In this document: one piece after another, positions 11,570 through 23,830 of the stretch
How positions within the stretch are numbered: the stretch's first letter is position 1
How the letters are laid out: each line of letters opens with the position of its first letter
Assembly: GCA_963922205.1 (NCBI GenBank)
Contig: CAWUHX010000211.1
Location: 124,001 to 188,000, forward strand
DNA from: Romanomermis culicivorax
Lineage: Eukaryota > Nematoda > Enoplea > Mermithida > Mermithidae
Direction of reading: 5' to 3'
Length of the DNA: 64,000 bases
The notes under the pieces: generated by a model
The model's input: only the letters and a program-made list of their open reading frames with translations
Told to the model about the DNA's origin: nothing
Database searches by the model: none
Position numbers and translations under genes: made by a program

Positions 11570-12300
11570 CTGTTCGAAATAACCGGAATCTTCGTAATAA
11601 ATATTCGCAAAAGATGTCTTTACCTTACGGAATACTCCAGCATCAGAATTCGGGATTCTATGTCTGGGCAGCTTTTGGATGCGGTAGAGATTGTCAAGCT
11701 TCTTACGAATCCACCAAGATAAAAACAAAAAAAATATCATATAGCTTCCAGAAAATCGACAGATGTTCCTTTCATTGAGAATTTTCCTTTTTTATGTAGC
11801 GAGCTATAAATTTCAATTGTCAATGTCATTTATGTAACTACTTACTTTTGAATGCGTGACAAATTTTAGTGAGGAACTCAAATAAAAGTAGACGCCTGGA
11901 AAATGATTCCTATATAGCCCATTCATTTTAAAATGATAGACACAGCGACAAGAAGAAAAAACTAGGTTCAATTACGAAAAAAATTTTGGTGTAGAATAAC
12001 GTCAAATTTCTCCTTAGTAAGAATGTGGAGGCTAAAATCACAGAAGAACATCATGCCTGTACACTTTTGATTTGGATAGATCTGTCTCGACACCTGGATG
12101 GGATCGATGCATCTGCCATTTAAAACTATATAGTTTTTCCCGTGCTGAATAGTTTGTTTTTTGTTGAATATGCTTATAAATTGAAAACTTATAAAAAGAG
12201 TGTCGTAACTATCAGAATCCTTCGCACGAAGCTATTACTGTAGAATTTTTACCCAGAAAAATTATTGAAGGTTAGTTGAGTACGCTGATAATTTGTCAGT

Positions 12301-14016
12301 CAGGGCCGTTCTTAGGGTTTTAGCAGCCCTGTGCGAACTCAGGTTTAGTGGCCATCATTTTTCCCAATTATTATTATACACTGCGCCATTTTTAGGTAGT
12401 AGACGATTCACTACTTTACATGTTTTAGAATATTCTATAGACGACGTGTTGTACATTAACATACAACATTCCATGCGTAGGATTAATGTTTTAGCCAATC
12501 CACGGCTTCCAGACCTTGCCATTATAGTTGAGCCGTGGTCGGGATGATCACACCAACCCCGACATTGGCCAGTGGTGGAACAGCTCTGATGCCACCCACC
12601 CGCAGGGAGCCCTTCAACACTGGTGATCGTACCAGGGGCCCCTCCATTGCTCCAAGGGGGAGGGATGATGTATGGTAACATACAACATTTCACCCGTCGG
12701 ATTGATGTTTTAGCCAATCCACGGGTTCTGAACCCGGCCATTTTTGTTGAGCCCTGGTCGGGATGGTCACATCCCCTGACGTTGGCCAGTGGTGGGACAC
12801 GTCCGGCGCCACCCAGGGAGCCTTTGTTACTTGAATCTAGTGACTAACTGGTCATCAGAATTTGAATTAAATCTGTCACTACTAAATGGTTGACAAAGTA
12901 CAAAAATTGGTCTCAAAGCGTATCATAAACCTTCTGGATTGTTTTTATCCAGGGAGAGTCGCTGTTCTGAGACTCGATATCTTTGCAAAAAGGAGAGTGC
13001 TAAATCATATTGTCATGTTACATAAAATATCTTTTTAAACAACTGATTTGAAGTTGGAAGAATTCCGTGCTATCATGCAGTCAAACAGGAAATAACTTGA
13101 AACTAAAAGTGGTAGCGAAAAATTGAAAAGACCGTGGTCAACAAAGTGTCGGTATCATGAAGGAAAAATTTAAGGAATAGAGGAAACAAGTCTTCCATAA
13201 TTTTGATAAAAAGCTCTGCATCGATCATTTCAAAATTAACGGAGTATAACATATAAAATTGTTAAAACCAAGAAAAATAAAATTTCCCGAATTCTGTTTC
13301 AACTTCGTCATGTAAAAAATAATTGTTATATAAAGCATCTCTCATAGGAGTATTAGGCTTTATCTGTTCTTCGATCAGAACAGTCAACCTCATTGCCTTA
13401 CAAGCTCTCAGTATCTGGACATTGCAACTAAAAGTAAGCCTAAACATAGTGACATCCGCGGAATAGTTGCAGTCGTAATTACTCTTCGAAAGGCGCGAAA
13501 TATTAACAAGAAACGAAATTGATCTACAGATGCACTAAAAATGTTAATTCAGTGATAATTATAGACTTCCTATGTGCACTTTAGCTAAAGTCAAATAAAT
13601 AATGATACTAATGCTTAAAAACCGGTATGAAGCACAGGGCAAATTTTGAGGTTTTGAACTTTCAAAATGCAAATTTGGCCTATCATGCAATATATTGGGC
13701 AACTTTTTGGGCAACATCTACATCATAACAATTTAAATCGAAATTCCCTTACTTTTCCAGCTTTTTCCAGAAATAACTTTTTTCCCTGACTTCTCCAGGT
13801 TTTCTAGGTTGCTGGACACCCTACTAATAGCAAAACAATTTAATAAACTGGCACCAAAATTGTGTTTGTGGAATACTGTTTGCATACACAAATTGAAATT
13901 TTATTGTGGGCCACTAAAAAAGGCATTCTTCGGGCATAGACTAAAAGATTTTTGGCGGCCCTAAACTTTTAGCGGCCCTGGGCGGCCGCCCAGCTCGCCC
14001 CCCAAGAACGGCCCTG
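12301..14016. mobile_element. hAT-like non-autonomous element (CAGGGCCGTTCTT ends)
   Basis: The ends are CAGGGCCGTTCTTAGGG and CCCCAAGAACGGCCCTG, imperfect inverted repeats of about 17 bp. Flanks are TTGTCAGT (12293-12300) and TTTTCAGT (14017-14024), an 8-bp duplication with one mismatch. The 5'-CAGGG end with an 8-bp duplication is typical of the hAT superfamily. I found no transposase. A tandem repeat related to the insertion at 15014-17373 lies inside (12437-12840). A much shorter relative is at 59861-60019. Confidence 0.75.
12437..12840. repeat. Two tandem copies of a TGTTGTATG...CAACATTCC repeat head
   Basis: Copies start near 12437 and 12664. Each has a short inverted motif around CATACAACATT, then TTTTAGCCAATCCACGG, a CCATTTTTGTTGAGCC-like stretch, and TTGGCCAGTGGTGG. 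The same series, inverted, forms the right end of the insertion at 15014-17373. This links that element to a family present elsewhere in the genome. Confidence 0.7.
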
Positions 14017-14720
14017 TTTTCAGTCGTATGTGGTGCATATGATATGAAGTCATGAAAATAGATGATAGAATTTGCTTTCTAACGTAGTGATTTCGAAGCA
14101 TATTTGGAGAAAAGACCATTAGTATGATTTCCCATGTACTGAATGAAGCTGAATTGTGACTGTCTATTTGTTCAGTCCCAAAATCCCAATTTCGTGAAAT
14201 AGGATTCCATCACGATTGCACACTTGGACGTCAGGCGTTTTGAGGTTATTGACCTCCAACGCCTGACGTCCATGTTATCGACCTTCAAACTTGATCGACC
14301 TTTGGCAGATTTTTGCTGAGCATCTGCAGATTCGACCCCCCAGCTATGACCCATAAAATTATCACGGAAGATGAGCAAGAGACAAGAATAGAAAGTCGTC
14401 ATACAAATGAGAGAATGATGCTGTAGCTTAACGATTTTTCTAGACAATACCTACTTTACTCCAACAAAGTAACACTGTAACTTAAAAAGTGCTTATTGAG
14501 CAAATAGTTTTACATATTTGACTATTACAGATTGAAGAATATATTTCTAGGATGTTATAGTCTATTCGTTTTCAAATGAGCTTCGAAAAGCAAAATAATC
14601 CATAGAAATCAGCGATCAAACAATAAACCTGCATCATAGGCAAAAATCTTTTTCTCAATTTGTTCACCTAACTGATGCTACAGTCAATTCGAGAAAAAAG
14701 GGTGTTCATATATGCAGGTT
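14017..14720. other. Intergenic with an old CCCCCAGCAG-type repeat
   Basis: About 14290-14590 resembles 600-850: GACCCCCCAGCTATGA, then GATGAGCAAGAGACAAGAA and a GTAACACTGTAACTTAAAAA block. No gene is visible. The segment ends at the left terminus of the Polinton. Confidence 0.5.
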
Positions 14721-17556
14721 AGTAGTAAGGTCGAATGGTTAAGGATATCCCTATCTTTTGTGTATGACCTATGTCATTTTTGGCCGATTTATAATTCATG
14801 TAAGCACATACGATCGATTTTTTGTTGATTTATACGTCATATGGTTAAGCATGCAGGTTCTGGAGTTACCGTAATAGTAGAAGTACGGTAATATTTGGAT
14901 TATGGTAATAGTGGAATTAGGGTAAAAATCGTGTTACTGTAGGTGGAGAAGGAAAATTGATGATGAACAAGAAATGGAAAAAGGAAAACTAAAATGAACA
15001 AAAAATGGAAAAGTGTTAGGCTTCTGTGGGTTGAAGATGATGTTGTTGTATTTATATTTGAGTCGGGGGTTGATGAGTTAGGCAGGATTGGGATCCCGGG
15101 GTCCGTCCTTAATGTATGTATTTCCCAGGCCCACGCTTACCCGATTAACTTAATTAATAGTACTTAAACCCAACACTAATAATCCAACATATCAAGGAAA
15201 AGATACTTCCTTAATTGTCTCCCGAAATAAGATAAATACAAGAAAGAAAACCCTTCTTCAATTTTACTTTACACAATAAGAAACACTTACTTACAAACGC
15301 GGCTGGGCGAAAGTATAAACAATTCACTCCCACACACTGGGGAGAAAACAAACAAAGACGAGCGTGCAGGGAGGCAGCAAGAAGGACCGCGTACTGAGAT
15401 GCACTACAGTAAGACTGCTGTTGATGGTCTGCGTTGCTCGCTCCACATGGTACTTGCGTGCCTCATGCGCAGATTGACAAAAAATGACAAAATTGGCGCA
15501 AACACACCACAACAATGTAACCAACCTTTGGGTTCAGACAAAGGAAGTTGCAACAGTTCTGACCACAGGCTAACAACAACAATAAACTAAAAACTCTCTC
15601 ACACGTTTCACCAGATACTCGCCAGTACTTCCCCAAACCTCAGGCAGAACACCTTGGCACATACCTCAGGAGATCCTACCCAAGTCTCCAATCCTAATCT
15701 TATAAAATCCTCCACTACGCTCACAAAACAAAACAATTACCAGTTCAATTTGTATCGGGTATGCAAAGGGCAATGCCAACACAATAACAAAAATAATAAA
15801 AAGTAATTGGCAGTTGGCGGCGAGGCTCCATAAAACCACAATATTTTTTGAATGAATAAAAAATACCAAAAACACGCGAAACAGTGGCCACATATCTCTA
15901 TGTAAATTTTATCATTCTTTTTCACCACTTTTTGCCATGTCCTATCGCCTGCACATCGACGCCAGAAGCTGAACATGTGCACCTGTGGCAACCCCGACAT
16001 CCCTCAGCCCTCAAAACCGACCAACAGGAGGTGAAAACCTTTCTGCAGCCTGAGTCTCATACTGAGGCCCCAACTGCATAACAGTTTTCCCCTCCGAAAA
16101 CAAATTTTTGGGGCTACCCCCCTCCAAGATGTGATCCAGCCCCTACCAGGTCCTTCAGGTGACGGCGACTTTGATCAATCCATTCGGCAGGGCACTCCTT
16201 TTCAGGCTACCCATAGGATCACAAATGTAGTTTGGCCTGGACTTTGACATTGATCTGTGCCTAGATCTGGGGCGCCACCATTCCTCTTCTCCCATGTACT
16301 GGTTTTTACAGCGTAGAGGTTGAGCTACCACAGGTGCGCTTCCTCTATGGTCAGCCACTCGCCATGTTGCCCCGTCCAATACAAATCTACACAATAAAAA
16401 ATATTTTCTATAAAATAATTCAATTATCTGATTACGAAATAATTTTATAAATGCAAATAAAAATTTTTTCACGTCTTCATCTTTTTCAGGCCCTGAAATT
16501 AATGAGAAAAAATACGAGGGCTATGTACACGCCCGAAATAAGATTAACGGAAATAACAAATTTTGCCGGGCAACTTTTGGGCACCAGAAACGAGAAAAAT
16601 TTAAAAATTTAAAGCAACAATAAAATGAGATAATATATTTTTTTGTATTTTGTGTTTTATTTGTGTTTTTGTATTTTTGTATTTTTTGAAATAAAATTTG
16701 TACGAAATAACGAATTTTGGTCCAAAAATTGTGCGGCTGTATAAAATTATTGTTGCCCGCTGCCACCATAACCACTGTATTGGAAGCTACCTCCATGAGG
16801 ATAGGGACCACCCCAAGTTCCATGACCCCTGAGGAATCCCCCAAAAACTCCTTGGGGTTGGGTCACACGAGGGGCCCCAGCCATTGCCTGACCTCTATAT
16901 GGTTGCGGATTGATCATCCTGAAGGGTCTTCCTTGACCCTGTCCCTGACCCCGGCCTCAGCCATATCCCCCTCCAGTTCCCCTCTGGTATGAGCCCTGAG
17001 TGGAACTTACAGAAGATACTCCAGAAGCTGAGGCACTGGACCTTCCTTGACTTTGTTGATTTCCATAGGGCAATTTGAATACTCCAGGCTGTTGCCGACC
17101 CTGCAACTCCTAGTCCTGGACATATCTCTAGGTTGCCTTTCTGTTAAAATGTGAATCTTGAAGGGTTGACCCTTCTCATCCTCAGCTTTCTGGAACTTAC
17201 CAGAAAACCTCTGAACCTTCCAGGGTGGAGCCATGGCTGTCCCACCATTGGCCAATGTCGGGGTAGGTGTAACCATCCCAACCAGGGCTCAACAAAAATG
17301 GCCGGGTTCGGTAACCGTGGATTGGCTACAACACCAATCCTACGGGTGGAATGTTGTATGTTGCCATACAACAAAAGAAATAAAAAGAAAGCATGTATAA
17401 AAATGATTTTCTCCATGAGCAAAGGAAGTCTCTCAAAAATTTGCACCCCCAGACCCCCTTCGACAAAAGGGTGCCACCTGCAGGCCTAAAACTGATCAGA
17501 GGTCCCATTCCTGAATGATCATTTTAGTCAGCAGTTATTGGTCAGATTGGCCAGTC
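14721..17556 (+). repeat. Polinton left terminal inverted repeat, split by an insertion
   Basis: Positions 14721-15013 and 17374-17556 together match the reverse complement of the right repeat, about 476 bp. The outer part carries AAGGATATCC and GTTACCGTAATAGTAG; the inner part carries GGGTGCCACCTGCAGG. Inside the left end, the inner segment is repeated in degenerate form at about 17572-17640 and 17716-17870, so this end also has local tandem copies. Confidence 0.88.
15014..17373 (-). mobile_element. 2.36-kb element inserted in the Polinton left repeat (TG...CA ends)
   Basis: The right Polinton repeat reads through GGAAAAGAAATAAAAAG without a break. In the left repeat this is split after GGAAAAG and resumes at AAAGAAATAA, giving a 4-bp (AAAG) or 5-bp (AAAAG) duplication. 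Read on the minus strand, the insert starts TGTTGTATGG and ends CCTAACA, the TG...CA pattern of LTR elements, but I see no matching LTR at both ends. Minus-strand coding traces include a stretch around 17276-17007 (WKVQRFSGKFQKAEDEKG) and a Gly-rich tail around 16990-16740 (PYPHGGSFQYSGYGGSGQQ) with a stop inside. The product is not identified. Confidence 0.7.
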
Positions 17557-19646
17557 AGCAGTTATTGATCCCCCCACCTGGACCCCCTTCAACAAAAGGG
17601 TGCCACCTGCAGGCATAAATATGGTTGGAGGTCAATTTTGTTTTATTGTAAAATAATCATTTAGTCCAACTACAAAAATAAAAAGGGAAAAATATTAAAG
17701 TAAGCAAAACTGGAAAAACTAAAAGAAAGCATCTGTAAAAACGACTCCCTCCACCCATTGAGGAAGTCTTCCAAAAAAAGCGTCCTCGGGCTCCAAAATG
17801 AGAGGTGCGCTGTCTGCAAGTTAACAGAGTAGCTAATTGGAAGCCCTACATTTCTGAACAATCATCCAAATTAGAATGGTCTTTTATGTCAGTAATGCTC
17901 AATTCTACGAGTAAAACCTCTCAAAGTCTATATGCAATGAAACATCGTTTCTACCGGTTCATACTTATAAGGTCGTGAAGAATGACCAAAAAGATCCTTC
18001 ATGAAAAAATGACCAGAAAGAGACTGATATAAAAACGTGTAGAAAATTGGAGACAGTTTAGATGCAAAAAAAGAACTGTCCTCTGTGTAGAAACTGTAAT
18101 TGATACTACAAAAATAGATGGAGAAAAGAAAGAAAGAAAGAGAACACAGTGGGCATATACACAAAAAAACTGTACCAGAGGTTAAAGGTCAACTAAAACA
18201 TTGATGCTAGACATACATACACAATAGTCTCTGTATAGAAAACTGATTCATCTTATAATGCATACTGATTTATACAGGTAAATGTCTGATTTTGTATACT
18301 GGCTGTTTTTTAGAACAAACATAAAGAGGTTAGACCACTGAAGCCCATTTAGCTCATAAAATCAATCAGAAATGCTAGAAAAGGTCAAAGGTTGTATAAA
18401 AGCTGGTAGCAAGAGGAACTTTACCAAAACAATTAAGGTGGTGCTTATTTTTGATAGTTTTCTGGGATAACCTAGGAGCTTCAAAGAAAAAGGGGAAGAA
18501 AAACTGAAAAGATTCAACCAAAAAGGCAGAAAAAACTGTAAAAGATTTAATGAGGAAAAAGAAGTATAAATAGAAAAAACAGAAGAAAAAAAATAATTTT
18601 TTGGTTCTTGTTCGACGACAATAATGACAACAACTATGACAAAAATGGAGCCATTATTCATAGCATTCATTACTGCGCTGAAGGCCGCTTACCAGGTGTA
18701 TGGTAGGTTGATAATATGAATATATTTTAAATTCAAATTAATACAGATACAATTTGAATATTGAAAAATATTATTTTTCTTATTATTAATTTAGCACTGT
18801 TTTTAATGATGATCGACATTGATGTGCTGGCAACTGTATTTTGGGAGGAGGCGTCAACTGACTTCAAAAATTGATGGAAAAGCCAGCGTGCGGAGCTGTA
18901 TCCAGCTTGGATGAAACTCTTTTGGGGTTCCATGAAATGCCTATGCCGGATGCTTGAAAACCCCACACTGGATGATGAGTAATTAGCCTTGCACCTGTGG
19001 AACATCCTCCCCCCAGTGTGAGGGCCCAATGGAAGGGGGCTGACCAGAAATACATTGACCCCCATGTAGCTTTAGCACTGCCACATTTCTAGTAAGTTTC
19101 GATGTTATACTTAAAGATATGACTTAGTTCAATAGACTTATATCTAATGAGAGTAAAAATTGTTATGACATTTTACTGTAATATTTTGAGGTAAGACATG
19201 AACAGGGTAAATTGTACTACAAACCAACTAGGATATAGATTTTTACTATTTAGTTACAAAAAGACAGGTGTTAAGGCATAGTAGAAGAAATAGTAGTAGA
19301 TTTGCATGGTAAATAATTGGTATAGCAAAAAGATTGTTAACTTTCCTACAACATAACAAAGAACAGATGTTAATTATGGTATAATAAATTTTGTACTGTA
19401 TGTATGTATGTATGCATGTAGGTAAGTAGGTAAATCATTGAATCATTGTTTCTAGAATATTCTAGAAGGTTTCAATTATTTTGGGAAATCTTTGTGCAAA
19501 AAGAAAGGTTATGAAGATAAAAGAATAGTTTATCTGCGTAAATATACATTTGACAATGTGAGGAAAATATATAGTAAGAAAGAAAAACCAAGAAATAAAA
19601 TAGAGTGTTAATAATAGACTTTGCACCTACTAGTAAACAGTTAAAA

Positions 19647-19690
<44 letters not shown>

Positions 19691-20376
19691 TATATTAGAA
19701 CAAAATTTTTTGTTTTAATTAAAATGAATTTTAAAATTTTAGTGGTTACAAATAGAAACGGCATGCGCAGTGGTTGTCATTGTATAATTGTATATATTAA
19801 TTTACGTGAGTAAAAATTTCTACAAAAGTTTTTAAAAACTTAATGTTTTTTATTTTTAGGTATTATTTGTATATATTTTTATTTTTGTTGTTGTTGTATA
19901 ATATGTTTAATAAAATAAAATTAAATTAAACACAATAAAATTTTTCTTTATTGCAATCTATATTAGTGGTTGTTACTTTAGAGTTCTAGTGTGTCATCTG
20001 ATGGAAAATGAAAAGAGTTACTGCAGTAGAAAAACATGTCATTATTATAATAAAATAATTAGAGGTGTATGAATGAATGAAAGATCAAGTGAGATGTAGA
20101 GACCAGGTGCAAAAATAATTGCATGAAAAGTAGAGTGTTGCTCATATTGAGATTTGTTGTTTTTGTAGGTCTTAGGATAAAGAAGGATAAAAAGGTGTGA
20201 GATAATTACCAAGAGTACTGTAGAAAGGAAGGAAGGAAAGAAAGTCATTTATAATTAAAGATAGGTTGAAAGACTAGTTTTAAATAATAGGTAATGAGAA
20301 GGATAGTATAAACAACAAAACTATTGTTTTTTATTATAAAAAATTAGAATGTACATAATATAGATATATAGCTCAT
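17557..20376. other. Polinton interior without a recognisable gene
   Basis: Contents are degenerate copies of the inner terminal repeat (to about 17870), AT-rich sequence, a GC-richer patch at about 18820-19080 of unknown origin and an (AT)n run at 19649-19687. This is where a Polinton could keep a protease or cargo gene. No protease motif or signal sequence was found. Small open frames here have low-complexity, Lys/Phe-rich products. Confidence 0.5.
19649..19687. repeat. (AT)n microsatellite
   Basis: A pure dinucleotide run of about 39 bp in the AT-rich Polinton interior. Confidence 0.9.
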
Positions 20377-21762
20377 TTAAATACTATAATCCGTAAAAGT
20401 TTCACAATTTTTGTCACTCATTACAAGAGAGTCAAAGTCTGCATATATAAGTGCTTCAATACCTCTGTCAGGTATATCCTCACCAAAATTCATTTGTAAA
20501 CTGGTGGTTCTTTCACATACAAGTTCCCAAAAATTACCATCCATACCCCAAGCAGTCAAATCAAAAACAAAAAGTGTGTTATGTGTTGTAAAAGAATTTC
20601 CAGTAACTTTGTTACCCTTGTTATCTGTACCAATCCCTACACCTTCAACTAATTGTATAGAGGGACGCAAATATTTGTTTTCTTTAAAATTTAAAATATA
20701 AGGAGTAGCAGGCAGTATTGTAGTACTGCTAGTTATTTTAATCTCGTTTAAGCCAAAATGTTTGAAATTGAAGGGGCTCTGATAATAATCACCCCTAGCA
20801 GCAGCCTCATCAACAAGAGCCACAACAAGTTGACGAAGTGAGGAACCTGTGAATATCAAGTTTAGAGGTGCTGATCAATGACTAGCTGTTATGTATAGAC
20901 TTGTAACATGACAGTGTCGAATAGGGTATTTTGCAGCCATATTTTGTAACATAGATTCAATAGCTAGATTAATATTATCTAAAACTTCTACTTTTTAATA
21001 AATAAAGACATGCTTTTAACTTCAATCTTATAAGCTTCATTGTCAGTAGATATAAATTTCTGCAAACAGAAATCATCTCTATGTCTGTATAAATCAATTT
21101 TCAAGGTACATTGATTCAATAGAAAGCATTCTTGCATAAATAGATCGGCCATTAACTCAATGACTGTACTGTTTTCGAACATTCATACACTTTCCACAGT
21201 AGGTTTGTTTTTCTTTATATCAAGAACATCGTCATTTTCAAAAGTATGACCAGCAGCTGTGGCATGCGTCAATTTAGCATCGTGACCATAGTTTAATTCC
21301 ATTTCCAAATAAGATCTGTAAGCATATCTATCACCACTGAAGTGTTAAAATGTTAAAATTTAAAAAAACATGTCAACATACATTTAATTATAAAACTTAC
21401 TAGTCAGATATTAATTTTCCATTTAAATAAATTTTGATCTGTTTAAAAAATGTTTTGCCAATCAGATTAATTGATGCTACAACATTACTGCTGAGATTGT
21501 TGTTGGCATCCGATGTTAAATTGCGAGCAGTACCATTAGCTTTTGTAATTCCAAAAGTGAAACATATAAAATTTTTTGACAAATCCAGCATATAGGAATC
21601 AGGTGAAATAACAAACTCCTACAGTCCCTCATTAGTACAAGGATTTCAGAGTTGAATTTCTGACCAAAAATTTCTACAAATAGCTACCTGTGTTAGAGGT
21701 ATGGTAAATAAATCTAGCTCAGTTTTACTACTAGGAGACAAAGCATCAGTAAATTTACTCAT
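20377..21762 (-). pseudogene. Polinton major capsid protein (double jelly-roll), broken, with one intron
   Basis: The start ATGAGTAAATTT is at 21762, and the reading frame ends in FTDYSI at 20377. Segments match the Polinton major capsid family, whose homologues are often listed as F54H12.2-like: an N-terminal KANGTARNL...KIYLNGKLIS block, RYAYRSYLEMELNYG, a DLYRHRDDF block, FNFKHFGLNEI and the terminal GIEALIYADFDSL. The block after GKLIS is separated from its continuation by a 64-nt GTAAGT...TTCAG intron (21400-21337) whose removal restores the frame. In-frame stops lie near 21650-21620 and at about 20877; frame changes lie near 21182. Its role would be the virion shell. Confidence 0.88.
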
Positions 21763-22284
21763 TTTGAATAGATATCCTTGAAACTGACTATCCTAGATGG
21801 AGTCTTTTCTAAGATTGAGAAATAACATTTTAGATGTTTACGTGTATGTTGTTTTTGATGTTGATGATGATGATGACCATTATTCAACTTTTTATTGCTC
21901 TTTATACGTACCATAGAATTTATATGTTTATGCTTCCCTAGACCTTTTCCTTTCTCAATGCCCTCACCCACCTCGTGTAATAAGTTGCCTGCTGCGTTTT
22001 GTCCATGCTCAGAAACACAGAGAACGACCTTCTACTACATCACCTGCAATTTTAGAACCTGCGGTAAGTGCATGTTTTCCAGCAGACTTTAACAAAGACA
22101 TAGCTAGATGCCAAAAACTCTTGAAAAAATTACCCACTCCTGCTCCTTGATGTCTATAATAAAATGGGTATGCTGCTCTGAAACGTTTTAAGGTGCCACC
22201 TAGCTGGAACTGATTATTTTGAATGCTGTGTTGATAAATATTGATCCAATAATCAACAGTTTCAGGAACAAATACTGTATGCAT
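21759..22284 (-). pseudogene. Small Polinton virion protein, pVI/core-like, frameshifted
   Basis: The N-terminal part runs from the ATG at 22284 through PFYYRHQGAGVGNFFKSFW and KSAGKHALTAGSKIAGDVVE. This G-x-G-x-G/aromatic hairpin followed by an Ala/Lys/Gly helix is a pattern I recall from the small Polinton protein compared with adenovirus pVI or core proteins. Near 22010 the frame shifts by one and continues as AGNLLHEVGEGIEKGKG, then a basic His-rich tail (HHHHQH). Its stop TGA overlaps the start ATG of the capsid gene (ATGA at 21762-21759). Membrane disruption or core packing is a family-level inference only. Confidence 0.65.
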
Positions 22285-22445
22285 ATCTTGCTTCGTAAAT
22301 AAAAATGAACAAGTAAATAAAAAAATAAATAAATTAAGAGCACTTGCGAAAATTCAACCTGAGGACAACCTGTCTAAATGCAAATGAATGAATAAATGTT
22401 AGTTAAAATTTGATAGCATTATTATTAAAGGAATGAAGGAGTACG

Positions 22446-23537
22446 TCACGGGAAATGTAATTCAACTTTAACATGCCGAAATTGGAATGGTATAAATTTT
22501 TTCATAGTGCTTTTTATATTAATTTTGACTACTGTAATTTCTTTTAACTGAATGAGTATATAATGTAGTGTTTCATATAATCAACTCACAATATCTTTGT
22601 ATTTTCCTTGCACATTTACTATATGTAATAGTGGTGCTAATGTATTTCCAACAATATGATTTTCAATAACATTACAATAAACATAAAAACTCTGTAAATC
22701 GTTTCAATTTGGTGGTTGAATTCCTAACATACATAGATGTTTATTTCCTGGATCAGCAAGGAAAATAGATTTGGATGGTGGAATATGCATGTTAGAATTT
22801 TGGGGTTTTTCTCCAACTGTATATAGGTTAATATTCACACTTCTATTCAAAAAATTTTCAGCAGTTGCATCAGAAGCAGTATTGGTAATGCTAAAACATA
22901 GAATTTCCATAAAACAGTTGCTTAGATTGATTCTCTGCAAACTTGTGTACCACTTTTTATTTTCAGATTAACCAAACATCGATCATGTTCATCATATGAT
23001 TTCAATGTCAGTTCTTGCAATTGCTGCTCCAATTTTTGCATTCAATTCGTCAATTAACTCAGATACCTTAAAGTAATGTTTTTCAAAAACTATAAATTTA
23101 ATTTCTTTAACTTTATTTCCAACACCATCCATAATTAATTTTATTACATTATCACCACCATGGTTGGACATTGTAGCCCAACTATTGGGGTATATTATTT
23201 CGCTTAACCCTACCTCCCAACTACCATCTTGCTTCAGATGGTAGGGTAGATGGGCTGAAAAATCTGCAGGTATGTTTCCATCTTTGCTATTACTAGGTAA
23301 AGTGATATAAAATTGATCATCAAAGGCTGTCAATATTATAATGTTAGCTGTTGTAGGTATTGTCTCCAACGAGTTAGATGATGGTAATAGTCCTGGCAGG
23401 GGGCTAGGTAATAAATACCCTACACAAGCCCACAATAAGACAACCCACAACTGTGTAATATCATTGTGGAGAGATAAATTTATTATAGCTGTAATGACTA
23501 CAATATATGTTAGTATGACCTGACTAAAGAACACCAC
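22446..23537 (-). pseudogene. Polinton penton (minor capsid) protein, broken
   Basis: The conserved order of the family is visible: QFYITLPSNSKDG near the N-terminus, GSWEVGLSEIIYPNSW, then YVYCNVIENHIVGNTLAPLL, and FIPFQFRHVKVELHF at the C-terminus before TGA at 22446. Family pentons usually start very near FYxTLPSN, so the hydrophobic leader seen from 23537 may not be native and the start is uncertain. Stops and frame changes occur near 22990, 22940, 22700 and 22568. In the virion this would be the vertex protein. Confidence 0.85.
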
Positions 23538-23673
23538 TTCGTTTCAAGGTAAACCTCCAAAAAAAATCCCAAACACTGACGCCAGATGATTCCGGAAGGA
23601 GTGCTATTACTACTATCCATTTCAAAATAAAAAATCTTTATTTAACAATTAGATAATTAATTATAAATTCTAT

Positions 23674-23830
23674 AAGAAGGCGGAGCTAGTAAAGTCACCA
23701 ATAAAATTATACAAAAATATATAAAGAAGGCAGAGCTAGTAAAGTAACCATTAAAATTATACAAAAATATAAAGAAGGCAGAGGTAGTAAAGTAATAAAA
23801 TTATACAAAAATACATGAAGAACGCAGAGT
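23674..23830. repeat. Three tandem units of 45-50 bp between penton and integrase
   Basis: AAGAAGGC(G/A)GAGCTAGT begins at 23674, 23724 and 23772, with a degenerate start near 23817. Each unit is followed by AATAAAATTATACAAAAAT, so each carries an AATAAA hexamer in the plus direction. Confidence 0.85.

Larger units (their letters stand above)
12150..14120. mobile_element. TAGTYTG MITE, copy 4, split by a hAT-like element
   Basis: The left part begins TAGTTTGTTTTTTGTTGAA at 12150. The right part resumes after 14016 and fades out with TTTCGAAGCATATTTGGAG before about 14120. The two halves together resemble the copy at 8424-8651. The break is exactly the hAT-like insertion at 12301-14016. Confidence 0.55.

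Noticed and set aside
22555..22600. A GTGAGT...CAG intron near the penton C-terminus
   Set aside because: The stretch reads through in frame with family-like residues apart from one TGA, so it is coding with a stop.
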